Below are positions 10,738-21,413 of a stretch of DNA of 64,000 nt, in pieces. Source of the stretch: Amphibalanus amphitrite. Lineage: Eukaryota > Arthropoda > Thecostraca > Balanomorpha > Balanidae. Numbering within the stretch: position 1 is the first letter of the stretch; every line of letters starts with the position of its first letter. A model generated the notes under the pieces. That model saw only the letters and a list, made by a program, of their open reading frames with translations. It did no database searches and had not been told where the DNA came from. Where the stretch lies: the NCBI RefSeq assembly GCF_019059575.1, contig NW_024882864.1, forward strand, positions 111,639 through 175,638, read 5' to 3'. The translations under genes and the position numbers were made by a program.

Positions 10738-11960
10738 GCTAATAGCCCGCGCCGTGCTAGGGGGCGTTATCGCGCTCCCCCTCAGGTTTTTCGCAAATAT
10801 CTGAAAAACGGCTGCGCGCAGCGCCGCCATTTTCAACATACCTTATCATGCATCTTGTTTGCACATGTAAAAATGTCTGACGCGGGTGATGAAAGGTCAG
10901 GTCACCAGGTTATGCCAAGTGACCTAGCCTAAGAAAAAGTTCAAATGCTTACCATTGCTATACCGACTGAACGATTGCTTTGAACCTTTCAGCGATTGAT
11001 GAAAGCAACACTATTCATGAAATGTATATCTCGGAATTTCGATATCTGTGACCTGTCAGGTCAGTTGTGCGACGTCTCTATTAGGTAGGTAGGTATAATT
11101 AAGTCTTTGGGAGAAAACTGAAAGGCATCTCTTTTGGACAAGCGCCATTCTAGACAATATCAAGCATTGGGATACATATAAAATTAACACACTGAATAAG
11201 AACATTGCACCTAGTGTGACCACTCATTATGTCCCAGAGGTCATCCCATGTCATGAAAGGTCCGCAGCAGTTTTTTTTAAATAACTTTTAATAGATTCAA
11301 GCTAGAGCGATAAAAACACCTCAGCTGTGTTCAGCTCGACGATACGCATCGACTGCTATGCAGCATGACCTTTCCCGGTCAGGTCATGACCTTGACCTGA
11401 GGTCAAATTCTCAAAATTACCTTTCATAAGGTCAACCTTTAGTTTGTTCGACGTGTCTCGACGACAGAAACGCAATGCTGGCAAGCGTAGGTAATGTCGA
11501 GACTCTCTTGAGTCAAAAGTTATTGCAGGAAAACATTGTTCGCAAAAAGGCTATTTTTAGAGTCTTTTGCCCTCTGAAGGCTAAGCCGTTGACCTGAGGT
11601 AAAATCTGAGCGCAGCTTGTACAAACACCTTTAAAAGGGCTATCGAATGCGCTTTTCTGCGGCGCTATAGCTCTATTGGTTTCCGAGTTATGTGCCGCTG
11701 CTTCGAAAACGGAAAAATGTTGAAACAGGCAACATTTTACCTTTGATGACCTCTGGTGACCTGACATTCGACCTGACCTAAACAATGACCGTTTTGTTTT
11801 CGTCCTGTTTTTTTTTTACGATCTTTCGAATGCCGCTTATCGCGTGTCACTACGCGGCCCAGGAGCCGAGTTAGACGAGGGAGTGTGCCCCCCCCCCTCC
11901 CCAGCAGGACACGGAAAACTCACGGAACAGGACACGGACCACCAGCACGGCACGGGTTAA
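10738..11960. mobile_element. TTAA-family MITE, copy 3, inside hAT element (c)
   Basis: The right end is GGCACGGGTTAA at 11949-11960. The left end near 10740 is worn (CCCGCGCCGTGC without an intact TTAA). The interior aligns, in the same orientation as copy 2, with GGTCA clusters and the palindrome AGGTCATGACCT at 11381-11392. A block resembling GCGCTATAGCTCTATTGG is shared with copies at 8350 and 62955 (reverse). Confidence 0.75.
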
Positions 11961-12019
11961 AAGTCGTAGATGGGCACCGCTACCCTAGCAAAAGATATAA
12001 GCAAAAAGGTGGCCTCCAT

Positions 12020-13330
12020 TTACTGATGCAGTCCTTCTTCTCCCGGTGATGCCCCCTCCTTTTTCTGGAAGCGTCTCACTCATGCTGGTATGCCTCACTT
12101 CCCGGGGGCACCCAACCTCTGCTTGGATCGCCTAATCCATTATGGAGAGACCCACTTTGCTTAAGTCGCCTCACTAAGAACGACCAATTTGCTGTAGGCG
12201 GCCCACATATCTGGGACGCCCATCTTCTGCTAGAAGTGCCCCTCTTCTTCCTGATGCGTCCCACTTCTACTATGAATGCACCTTTTCTGTTAGGGCGCCC
12301 CTTTGCTGCTGAGGAGCCTTTTTTCTACTGTGAATAGGGCGGCCCTCTCCTGTTGGGCGACCCCAAATTCTGCTGGAGGCGCCCCACTTCTGCCCAACTT
12401 TTGGTGGGGTGCCCCTCTCTTGCAGGGGGCACTTCTCTTTTGCTGGAGACGCCACTCTTGTGGGGGCGCCCTTCCACTGCGGGGAACGTCTCTCTTCTGC
12501 CAGAGGCACCCCTTTTCTTCTTATGGGGCTCCTGTTTTTGTTTCTGGGGCGAGGCGACCCTCTGCTGCTCGGAACGGGGCACACCTCTCCTTTTACTGGG
12601 GCATCTGCTGGGGTTGCCCTTCCACTGTCGTCAGGGGCGCCCCTCTTGGTAGAATATACTCCTTTTCTTTTTGTAATGGGGCGCCCCTCTTCTACCGGGG
12701 GCGCCCATCTGCTGCTGGGGCGTCTGTCTTCTGCCGGATATTGTCAATGGGGCGCCCATATACTGTTTGGCGGGCACAACCTCTGCTGGAGGCTCCCTAT
12801 TTCTGATTAACTTTTGCTGTGGCGCCTCTCTTCTGCTGGGGCGCCCCTCTTCTGCTTGGGGCGCCCGTCTCCTGCTGGAGACCCCTCTCTTCTGCTGGGG
12901 CGCCCCTCTTCTGCCAGTGGCACCCATTTTCTTATTATGGGGCTCCTGTTTTGCTGGGGCGCCCAGGTGCTGTCAGGGCGCCCCTCTTCTCGGAATGGGG
13001 GCGCCTCTCTCCTTTTGCTGGGGCGTCGCTCCTCTTCAGGGGGACACGTCTCCTGCTAAGGGCGCCCTTTCGCTGCCAGGGGCGCCCCTCTTGAACAGAA
13101 GGTATTTTATATTCTTATAACGAGAAGCCCTCTTCTGCTGGGGGCGCCCATCTGCTGCTGGGGCGACTCTCATCTGCTGGGAATAGGCAATTGGGCGTCA
13201 CTCTCCTGCTTGGTGAGCCCAACTTCTGCTGGAGGCGCCCTATTTCTGCTGAACCTTTGCTGTGTCGCCGCTCTTCTGCTCGGGGCGCCCTCTCTGCCGC
13301 GGGATATGGGCGCCTTTTTCGGATGGCGGG
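12020..13330. repeat. GC-rich minisatellite of about 19-21 bp
   Basis: Degenerate units such as TTCTGCTGGGGCGCCCCTC repeat through this interval. They leave open frames on both strands at once, rich in Gly, Ala, Pro, Leu and Ser; these are artefacts of composition and period. The array forms the right half of hAT element (c). Confidence 0.85.
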
Positions 13331-13915
13331 GGGGGGGGGGGCGGCCGCCCCCGTCGCCCCCCCCTGAATTCGCGCCTGTCTGAGTTTGACTGATTTGGTG
13401 TCAAATAAGGCCTAACCATTGTGGTCGCTAATTTGGAGCGGCTGGACGTGCGCTTGATCTTGTTGGGCGCCGTTATAGTCTCCCACCTTTGGGGTGGTCA
13501 AGTTTGTGGGGTCGACGCAGCCAACGGTCGGTATGTATCTGAATATAGCATGTCGTGGCGAACATTTGTATGCGTGAATTCGGTTTATGCTTCGTTTCGT
13601 AAACTGGAACCGGTCCAGATTGACTTGGTAAATGTAACTCGTTGGTGCGACGCTGTGCAAAGGCTGTGCTGTGGCTAAGTGTTGTGCCAAATTTATTCAC
13701 TTTAGTCGAATATGTTCATTGCATACTTGTGACGGAGGTGATCTTTGCCTCAGAGATAACCAGTGGCTAATTTGTTTGTTACTGCTTTCACAGTAACGGG
13801 ATTTACCATGGAGATGTGGCCACTTGGGGTCACAAATCTGGAATAAAGCTACCCAGTGAACGACAGCTGCGTCTTATTGATCCCGCTGGGGAGGCGATTG
13901 GAGGTGGCGGCTACA

Positions 13916-14582
13916 GTTACGACCGACTCATCATCCAGGAGGTCCTGGATTGGTCTCCACCTTCTAGTCTGCCTCGTCTGGATAACAACCATCCTGCATT
14001 GGAGCGGTGAGATCGCTCCGAGTGGTGGTTAAACATTGAGTCAATCACGTGCTGTTGCAGTGGAGATCCCAATCAGTGACGAGATCCCAATCAGTGACGA
14101 GATCCCCTCAGTAATATCAGTGCTCTGCCTATGGTCTGTTGAGGCACCAGCTTACATGCAGTGTGACTCATCCGTGGTAGCCTGAGTTACAAGGTGTTCA
14201 GTTCAAGTTGGACATATTGGGTTAGTTGGTGCTTGACCAGTTGCAGAGCTAGTGACTGAGCTCGGACAGTTGTGGCAGCTGACCTGAGTCGCGGCAGTGG
14301 TGTTGGGGAGTTAAGGTGGGCTGTGGAAGTTTCTTTAGTGAGGTTGGCTCCGTCGTGGGGTTGGAAGGGGACCTTTTTCAGTTGGGAAAACAGGGTCAGT
14401 GTTCCTGTTGTATAATGTTTGTGTATGTTGTGTAATAACTGTTGTCACTGTCATTCTTTGCTCAAGCTTGGGCATTAGACTGTACTTGAATGATCTTCAC
14501 TCTTATGTTACTATTTCTTGAGCTGATAAGTTTGTTCATTTAAATGAATGTTATTCGAAGCGTGTTAATTTTAGTGCTGATA
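13916..14582 (+). other. untranslated leader of BEL/Pao element 1
   Basis: This lies between the 5' LTR and the gag start. It has a tandem of GAGATCCCAATCAGTGAC at about 14062-14100. No coding frame is seen. RNA packaging and primer sites are expected here from the family but are not identified. Confidence 0.5.
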
Positions 14583-15605
14583 ATGGCTACTAAGGAGGAT
14601 CCTCAGTTGGGAAGTCAGGACCCAGCCCTGGTTAGTCTATCAGGGAGGGGGAGGGAGGACTTATTCAAGCTGAGGGTCTCAGAGTTGCAAGGTCAGCTAG
14701 AGGCAAGAGGTTTGGACAGTACAGGGAAGAAGGCTGAGCTGGTAGATCGCCTTTGTGTTGCCTTGGATCCAGTGAGTTCTCTAACGGGGGTCGTTGCCCC
14801 CGAGGGCGCTGATGGTGGGGATGGGGCCCTTGGGGAGGAACTAAGGGATGGTAGGTCTCAGGGAGGTGTCACTGAGTCTGTTCAGGTTATTGTAGAGAGG
14901 TTAAGACTGATCAGAGAGAAACAGATGATGGATGAAGCACAGTCTAGGATGAGAGCACGTTCAGAACAGATAGACTTGGAGTTAAAACTCATGGAAATCA
15001 CTGGTCGTCAGATAGATGAGTCAGTTTTGAGCTCAGTCAAAGTCACAGTTGGGAGGCAGGAGAGGGCAGATAGTCTCACAGAGGCTGTTGTGTCCCAGAC
15101 ACAACGCGCTCTCCTTCCGCCCTCTGAATTGAAACCATTCTCTGGTGACATATGCGAGTTCAGGTTATTCGTCAGAGCTTTTAAGGCCAGGGTAGAATGT
15201 AGGACTGAGGATGAGAACGAGCGGTTACATTACTTGGACCAATATACTGTGGGGACCCCAAACAAGATAGTGAGGGGGTGCATGTTCTTGGATACAGGTG
15301 GGTACACACGAGCTTTGGCAACGCTCGAGGAGCGGTACGGTAGCCGCCACAGACTTGTTCATGAGTACACTAGGAAGATGAGAGAGTGGCCAAAGGTTCA
15401 GTCTGATGATGTGAAGGGTCTGGATAGGTTTGTGCTATTTCTGAAGGAAGTCGATAGCGCTGTGGCAGACTTGGGCCGCGAGTTTGATCATCCGCAGTTC
15501 ATCAGGGCGATCTTGGGAAAGATGCCTCCTGCTATCCATGATAGGATCTTGCGCCGGTGTGACACGTTCATGGAGCTCGGTGGGAAGACAGCTCGACTGT
15601 CTGAC
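14583..15605 (+). CDS. BEL/Pao 1 Gag with SAP-like and DUF1759 regions (5' part of split gag-pol)
   Basis: I prefer the ATG at 14583 (start MATKED) to the one at 14544, since the 13 extra residues are hydrophobic and unlike known Gag starts; this is a judgement. A SAP-like DNA-binding motif follows early (L-R-V-S-E-L then G-L-D-S-T-G-K-K-A-E-L-V-D-R-L). A charged helical stretch follows, then the region typical of Pao Gag (DUF1759): K-P-F-S-G-D, an aromatic-rich helix and L-E-E-R-Y-G. Gag builds the virus-like particle. At 15605 the coding frame is interrupted by a 1352-bp insertion; the frame runs 29 codons into it and stops at 15692. After the insertion, from 16962, the same frame resumes as Pol, so the ancestor had one fused gag-pol of about 1824 codons. 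An N-terminal SAP motif in a BEL/Pao Gag is a notable variant. Confidence 0.85.
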
Positions 15606-16961
15606 CACGGTTCGTCGGAAGGTCATCTCAGGCTCAAAAGAAACGCTATATACCATTCGAAAGCTGACGGTGAGCTGAATCCAAAAATGTAATTTTTATC
15701 AAAATCGATCGATGGCCTTTTTTCAAAATTGCGTTTTTGTAAAAACTTGATAATTTTTCATTCAACGGGCTGTCCCGGACATTCTTGAAAACATAAACAT
15801 GTATTTTTATGTTCCAGTGAAAGCTGAACACCAAAAGAACAATATTTAGCGAAGCAATATTTCCAAACATTAATATGCGTCTCCCACAGCCGACAATAAG
15901 GCGCAATTACACAGCTCAGTGTCACGATGGACCAAAGTCGGCCTTACAGAAGCGTGAAATGACACTTATCGACTCGCAGACCCGGCGCTCTCGGCCCGCC
16001 TGACCGGCCACGGCAAGGAGGTTCGGCTGTCGTTCTACTAAACGGGCGTCATATTTGTTAGTTTAACGATTCAAGTCGGTACTTGAGTTACTCAGGATAC
16101 ATGAGCAGAAGATTCATTGCTCTGTCATCTTCACATCATGCATTAATTTGCATTTGTTTCTGTCTACTTTGCTCAATTGAGCTTGGTATCATGCCCATAT
16201 AAGGAAAATTGGCCGCGCTGAAATGTCAGAGGTTGCACCGGCCTCAGCTCGGGTGGAATGGGGGTAGCGCCCGGTGGGGCAGGGTAACCTTTGACCGGTC
16301 GCACGGCCGAGCAGCTGTCAACAGTACAGCCTCTGACAGTGAAACCCCGCTCACTTTCCCTGCGCGGGCACTGAGCGCAGCTGGATGGAACAAAACATGT
16401 ATAAGAAAAATGTAAATTAAAGCATGTTTCAAATCAAGCAGAACAATGAATTTTCTTCACAGGTATCCTGAATAACTTTAATAGTGATGTAGACAGTTAA
16501 ACTGACAAATATGACATTTGTTAAGTAGAACGAGAGCCAAACGTTCTTTCCGTGGCTGGTCAGGCGGGCCGAGAGCGCCGGGTCTGCGAGTCGATAAGGG
16601 TCATTTCACGCTTCTGTGTGGCTGACTTTGGTCCATCGTGACACTGAGCTGTGTGATTGCGCCTTATTATCGGCTGTGGGAGACGCATATTAATGTTAGG
16701 AAATATTGCTTCGCTAAATATTGTTCTTTTGGCGTTCAGCTTTCACAGGAACTCGAAAAAACATACTTATTTTTTCCAGAATGCCCGGGACCTATCGTTG
16801 ATTAAAAAATTATAGAGTTTTTACAAAAACGCAATTTTCAAAAAAGGCCATCGATCGATTTGGATAAAAAATACATTTTTAGATTCAGCTCACCGTCAGC
16901 TTTCGAATGGTATATACCGTTTCTTTTGAGCCCGAGATGACCTTCCGACGAACCGTGTGAC
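15602..16961. mobile_element. 1352-bp long-TIR element (15606-16957), 4-bp TSD, unclassified family 'CACGG'
   Basis: The ends are CACGGTTCGTCGGAAGGTCA and its complement. TGAC is duplicated at 15602-15605 and 16958-16961. The inverted repeats extend roughly 450-480 bp inward, so the element can fold into a hairpin with a loop of about 400 bp that is GC-rich at 16205-16390. No transposase frame. A full second copy (40971-42320, opposite middle orientation) and a half copy (35249-35627) exist. CAC-starting ends plus 4-bp duplications occur in Chapaev-type CMC elements; Sola also makes 4-bp duplications. I cannot decide between these. Confidence 0.9.
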
Positions 16962-19900
16962 GTAATTGACGTGCTGGCGACTGAGGTTCGCATGAAATGC
17001 AATCCGCTGTATGGTGACGTAAGGGTGGATGATGTGACGCGCGGCCGTGAGTCCGGTCAGGGTGTGGTTCGGACCCACCGGGTCAGTGCCGCTGCAGCGG
17101 TGAGGCCGGGTCCGCGGCCGTGCCCATTTTGTCGTGGGCCGCATTCCGTCGACAAGTGTGAGCAGTTGCGTCGTCGGTCTGAGCGTGAGCGGTTTCTCTT
17201 CGTGCGCGATGCGGGACTTTGTTTCGGTTGTTTGAGGGGAGGACATTCCGCTCGTTTCTGCCAGCGCCGCCTGTCGTGCGATTCGTGTGGTAGGAATCAT
17301 CCCACCCTGCTGCACCGCAGTCCCAATGACGTGCAGGATGCCTGCATGGTGGCGCCACCTGCGAGGCCGGTGGCAGCGCCGCCCAGCGGCCAAGCTCAGC
17401 CGGCTGGAGGTTCGCGGTCTTCCGTCGTCACTGCTAATGCAAGGGTGGTGACGCGGGAGGGCCGGGCGCGGGTGTTCATGCCGATAGTGGCCGTCAAGGT
17501 ACGTGGTTCAGGTGGCAGAACGGTGCTGTGTAATGCGTTCCTGGATGGGGGGAGCAGTGGCTGCTTTGCTACTGAGGAGCTCGCGGGTAAGTTAAGATTA
17601 CAGCCAGAGCAGACGACCATCTCTGTCGACACCGTGTGTGGTGAGGGGCAGGTTATCAGCTCGTCGGTTTTGGAGGGACTCGAAGTTTCCGCGATCGAGG
17701 GACGTGACTGGCGCTCGCTACCGGTGGTGTTCACGCTGCCCAGATTGCCAGTGAGCGGACAGGACATGTTCTTGGAAGGTGACTTACCTGATTGGCCTCA
17801 TCTGAATGACATCTTTCTCCCGCAGGTCTCTACTTCTGTAGATCTTCTGATAGGGATTAACGCTCCGCACCTGCATGTGGCGGAGGAGGTGAGGGTCCCT
17901 GAGAGCGGTAGCGGACCGCACGCTGTGCGCAGCCCGCTGGGGTGGTACGTCATCGGAGCAGAGTTTCATGAGAGAATTCGCCGATCGCATTCGGTGAATT
18001 TCATTAGAACGAGCAGGAAGGCACAGAGTGATGACACAGGCAACCTGTTCGAGCAGCTGTACGAGCAAGACTTTTCTGGTCTGGACGACGATAGCGTAGG
18101 CTTATCTGTAGAGGACAGGCTGTGGCTGGACCGTGTGAGGGCTACCGTCCGTAAGGACGAGGAGGGACACTTTGAGATAGGTCTCCCTAGGTCTACCGTC
18201 ACGAGTGTCCCGGACAGTCGCCCGGTCGCTGAGAAGCGACTGATGTCGCTGAGGAGGAAGTTGATGGGGGATCCGAGTCTGTTTCAGTCTTACAGGGCCG
18301 TGATGCAATCTTTGGTGACGGATGGCTACGCTGTGAGAGTGCCGCAGAGCGAGCTGACCGTTCCATCAGGTGATGTATGGTACCTGCCGCATCACGCGGT
18401 GGTGACTCCTAGCAAAGTCAGGGTAGTGTTCGATTGTGCAGCGCGTGCGGGTGGAGTTTGTCTGAACGACATTCTTCAGGGTGGTCCCCACCTGGGACAG
18501 CCTCTGAACGCTGTGATCGCCCGGTTCAGGGAAGGTCGCATAGCGTTTACCTGTGACATAGAAGCGATGTATCATAGGGTCCATGTGCCGGCTGGGGACT
18601 GTGACTTGTTCCGTTTTCTGTGGTTTAAGGATGACGATCTGTCCGGTGACGTCGAAGTATGGCGTATGAGGTCACACGTTTTTGGGGCGGTGACGAGCAG
18701 CAGCGTGGCATGCTTGGCAGTGCAGCTTTGTGCCGAGGAGGGGAAAGGTCAGTTCCCTGCTGCTGCTGACGCGTTGCAGCGCAGGACGTACGTTGATGAT
18801 ACGCTGGTGGCTGTAGAGTCTGTCGAGGATGCCGTCTCCCTCGCGCGGGATCTCACAGAACTCTGCCAGACCGGGGCGTTCCATCTAAAGAAGTTTGCTA
18901 GTAACAGTGCTGAGTTCCTGCAGCACATTCCCGAAGATGAGAGGGGAAAGAGTGTCAAGGATCTGAACCTGGCTGAGGGTGCGCTCGGTTCCAATCGTGT
19001 TTTAGGTGTAGAGTGGGATATGGGAGAAGACGTTTTTCGTTTCCATTTTCAGGATAAGGAGACTCCGGTTACCAGGCGCGGAATACTGTCCGCCGTGAGC
19101 GCCATATTCGACCCTTTGGGTTTCTGGGCTCCTGTGACTCTTTCAGCTAAGATGCTCGTGCAGAAGCTCTGCGCGGCATCGCTGGGCTGGGATGAAGCCA
19201 TCCCGCCGGCTCTGGCAGGTGAGTGGGAAAGCTGGATTCGACAAGCTAAGGGACTAGACGGGATGCAACTGCCCCGAGCAGTTTGTGGTCCGAAAGGTAA
19301 GGTGATTTCTACGGAGCTGCACATATTTGTGGACGCCAGTGAGTCCGCGTACTCCGCTGTGGCCTATGTACGCAAGGAGGTCATGACTGGGCCGAGTGAG
19401 GTGGAGGTGTACATTGGTTTCCTGATGGGAAAGTGTCGTTTGGCGCCGCTGCGCTTTGTGACTATCCCGAGGTTGGAGTTGGCGGGTGGTGTCCTGGGCT
19501 GTCAATTGCGTCAGTTCTTGGTTCGTGAGCTGGACACTAAGTTTGACAGGATCCGCATGTGGAGTGACAGCATGGTGGTGCTGTCATGCATCTGCAACAG
19601 GAAGACGAGGTTCAAAACCTACGTGGCGAACCGCCTATCGTACATTCATGGAGCCACTAACGTATCTGACTGGTCTTACGTTCCTTCACGGGATAATCCT
19701 GCTGACGTCGGATCCCGGGGTGCAGAGCCGCATGGTCTTCAGGTGTGGCTACAGGGGCCTCTGTTCCTGCGTCAGGATGAGTCTGGCTGGCCAGAAGAGC
19801 CAGCTGTGCAGTCTGATCTCCCAGTGGCAGAGCTGAAGAAGCCCGTTCCTGTTGCAGCTGTGGTTATCGGTGCGGCGGATTCAAACAGCACCGATGTGCT

Positions 19901-21413
19901 TATCGGGCATTACTCGAGCCTTTTTCGCCTGAAGAAGGCGGTCGCGTGGTTTAGGAAGTTCTTCGATTGTGTCAGATCTGGGGCTTTCAGGCAGGCCGTG
20001 GTGGCCAGGAGGCGAGGACTCCGACCGAGGTCTGTTGGAATCGACTCGCGTCTCACTGTGTTTGATTTGGACGCGGCTGAAGTCGCTATTTTCCGGTTCG
20101 TGCAGACATCGAGCTTCCCTGAGCTGTATCATGACGGTAAAGGGATGGTGACCGTTCCCAAAGGCAGCCCACTGAGTCGTCTGAACGTGGTGGCTCGGGG
20201 GAATGGTTTGTTAGCCGTGGGAGGGCGCCTGAGTAGGTGTCCGGTGAGTCACGACTTCAAGCATCCCGTGCTGCTCCCACGGGATCATCATGTTTCTCAG
20301 TTGGTGATCCGTCAGGCCCACGAGAAAGTGGGACACCAGGGACGGGAGCATACCCTCTGGAAGGTGCGAGAGCGTTTCTGGATCTTGGGAGGAGGATCTG
20401 CAGTTCGAAGTCTGCTGCGTTCTTGTGTGACGTGTAGAAAGTCTAATTCTGCTCCGCAGGTTCAGATGATGGCCGACTTGCCGGAGGACAGGGTTACTCC
20501 GGAGACCCCCGCCTTTTCCTCCATCGGTCTGGACGTGTTCGGGCCAATTATAGTGAAGAGGGGGCGCCTGGAGGTGAAGCGTTACGGGCTGATATGTACG
20601 TGTTTGGTGTCGAGGGCCATCCACTTGGAAGTTCTCCACTCACTGCGGACTGACTCGCTGATAAACGCGCTTCGTCGTGTTGTCGCTCGTAGAGGTCCGA
20701 TTAAAAGAGTCAGAAGCGATATGGGCACTAACATGGTGGGAGCGGACAATGATTTGAAGGCAGAGATATCTCGACTTGATCGAAGGAAGTTGCAACAGGT
20801 AGGACTCGCTGAGGGGATTGAATGGGTGTTTAATCCTCCTTCAGCGTCGCACTTCGGTGGCTGCTGGGAGCGCCATATTAGGACTGTTCGGAAGGTGTGG
20901 AGGTCAATGCCTGTCCAGAGATTAGACGACGAGAGTTTACATACTCTTTTCTGTGAGATAGAGTCTGTGCTGAATAGTCGTCCATTGACGTATGTTTCGA
21001 CCAGCCAGGGTGATGTTGAACCACTCACCCCCAATCATCTCCTGCTCCTGCGGGGATGTGGAGAGGGTGTCGTGGGCCAGTTCACGGCTGACGACTTGTT
21101 GTCCGTCAAAAGATGGAAACAGGTGCAGTACCTGGCAGAGCAGTTTTGGCTGAGGTGGAGGAGAGACTATCTGCCGACTCTCCAGCGGCGACAGCGATGG
21201 GTCCACCGATCCAGGAATGTGGAGCCCGGGGATGTGGTCCTGATTGCAGACGAGGAGGTGCCGAGAGGCCACTGGGCTCTCGGTAGAGTTCTGGAAACCT
21301 ATCCGAGCAGAGACGGATTGGTGAGAAAGGTCCGGCTCAGGACGGGGGGCACGGTACTAACGAGGCCAGTACATAAACTGATAGTTCTGTTATCTGACAG
21401 TGCTCTCCCCTAG
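16962..21413 (+). CDS. BEL/Pao 1 Pol polyprotein (nucleocapsid, protease, RT, RNase H, integrase)
   Basis: This is the continuation of gag-pol after the insertion; it has no ATG of its own at the boundary. Residues are counted from codon 16971. CCHC-like zinc knuckles lie at 51-120. The aspartic protease motif L-D-G-G-S-S at 191-196 departs from the usual D-S/T-G. Reverse transcriptase covers about 465-640 with catalytic D529 and the YVDD box at 607-610. RNase H has F-V-D-A-S near 786, E836, W-S-D-S at 864-867 and N-P-A-D at 909-912. Integrase has the zinc site H1117/H1122/C1152/C1155 and catalytic D1188, D1250 and E1300. The C-terminal DUF5641-like domain covers about 1360-1470. All catalytic residues appear present apart from the odd protease motif. 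The product copies element RNA to DNA and inserts it. The frame is uninterrupted to the stop, consistent with a recent insertion. Confidence 0.95.
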   Translation, partial: VIDVLATEVRMKCNPLYGDVRVDDVTRGRESGQGVVRTHRVSAAAAVRPGPRPCPFCRGPHSVDKCEQLRRRSERERFLFVRDAGLCFGCLRGGHSARFCQRRLSCDSCGRNHPTLLHRSPNDVQDACMVAPPARPVAAPPSGQAQPAGGSRSSVVTANARVVTREGRARVFMPIVAVKVRGSGGRTVLCNAFLDGGSSGCFATEELAGKLRLQPEQTTISVDTVCGEGQVISSSVLEGLEVSAIEGRDWRSLPVVFTLPRLPVSGQDMFLEGDLPDWPHLNDIFLPQVSTSVDLLIGINAPHLHVAEEVRVPESGSGPHAVRSPLGWYVIGAEFHERIRRSHSVNFIRTSRKAQSDDTGNLFEQLYEQDFSGLDDDSVGLSVEDRLWLDRVRATVRKDEEGHFEIGLPRSTVTSVPDSRPVAEKRLMSLRRKLMGDPSLFQSYRAVMQSLVTDGYAVRVPQSELTVPSGDVWYLPHHAVVTPSKVRVVFDCAARAGGVCLNDILQGGPHLGQPLNAVIARFREGRIAFTCDIEAMYHRVHVPAGDCDLFRFLWFKDDDLSGDVEVWRMRSHVFGAVTSSSVACLAVQLCAEEGKGQFPAAADALQRRTYVDDTLVAVESVEDAVSLARDLTELCQTGAFHLKKFASNSAEFLQHIPEDERGKSVKDLNLAEGALGSNRVLGVEWDMGEDVFRFHFQDKETPVTRRGILSAVSAIFDPLGFWAPVTLSAKMLVQKLCAASLGWDEAIPPALAGEWESWIRQAKGLDGMQLPRAVCGPKGKVISTELHIFVDASESAYSAVAYVRKEVMTGPSEVEVYIGFLMGKCRLAPLRFVTIPRLELAGGVLGCQLRQFLVRELDTKFDRIRMWSDSMVVLSCICNRKTRFKTYVANRLSYIHGATNVSDWSYVPSRDNPADVGSRGAEPHGLQVWLQGPLFLRQDESGWPEEPAVQSDLPVAELKKPVPVAAVVIGAADSNSTDVLIGHYSSLFRLKKAVAWFRKFFDCVRSGAFRQAVVARRRGLRPRSVGIDSRLTVFDLDAAEVAIFRFVQTSSFPELYHDGKGMVTVPKGSPLSRLNVVARGNGLLAVGGRLSRCPVSHDFKHPVLLPRDHHVSQLVIRQAHEKVGHQGREHTLWKVRERFWILGGGSAVRSLLRSCVTCRKSNSAPQVQMMADLPEDRVTPETPAFSSIGLDVFGPIIVKRGRLEVKRYGLICTCLVSRAIHLEVLHSLRTDSLINALRRVVARRGPIKRVRSDMGTNMVGADNDLKAEISRLDRRKLQQVGLAEGIEWVFNPPSASHFGGCWERHIRTVRKVWRSMPVQRLDDESLHTLFCEIESVLNSRPLTYVSTSQGDVEPLTPNHLLLLRGCGEGVVGQFTADDLLSVKRWKQVQYLAEQFWLRWRRDYLPTLQRRQRWVHRSRNVEPGDVVLIADEEVPRGHWALGRVLETYPSRDGLVRKVRLRTGGTVLTRPVHKLIVLLSDSALP

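Larger units (their letters stand above)
10617..13386. mobile_element. non-autonomous hAT element (c), 10625-13378, inside the 5' LTR
   Basis: The element starts CAGGGGCGGATCCAGG at 10625 and ends CCTGAATTCGCGCCTG at 13378, an imperfect inverted repeat. TCTGAGTT is duplicated at 10617-10624 and 13379-13386. The 3' LTR (near 22107) shows the uninterrupted site, proving the boundaries. Cargo is a TTAA-family MITE and a GC-rich minisatellite; no transposase. Since the LTRs are nearly identical, this hAT element moved very recently, carrying already worn cargo. Confidence 0.95.
10122..13915 (+). repeat. 5' LTR of BEL/Pao element 1 (split by hAT element)
   Basis: LTR halves lie at 10122-10624 and 13387-13915, separated by hAT element (c) and one copy of its TSD. 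It should hold the promoter and transcription start. It ends CTACA at 13915, and the leader begins GTTACGACC. No clear tRNA primer-binding site is visible just after the LTR. Confidence 0.93.

Noticed and set aside
12303-13120. Overlapping open frames of 80-167 residues on both strands
   Set aside because: They lie in a minisatellite; frames are open on both strands at once and encode low-complexity peptides set by the repeat.
13421-13678. 85-codon frame identical in both LTRs of BEL/Pao 1
   Set aside because: Identity follows from LTR identity; no domain and no coding signal.
16971-16973. Separate pol start codon after the gag insertion
   Set aside because: The codon is GTG and the frame is in register with gag, so pol is the continuation of one polyprotein.
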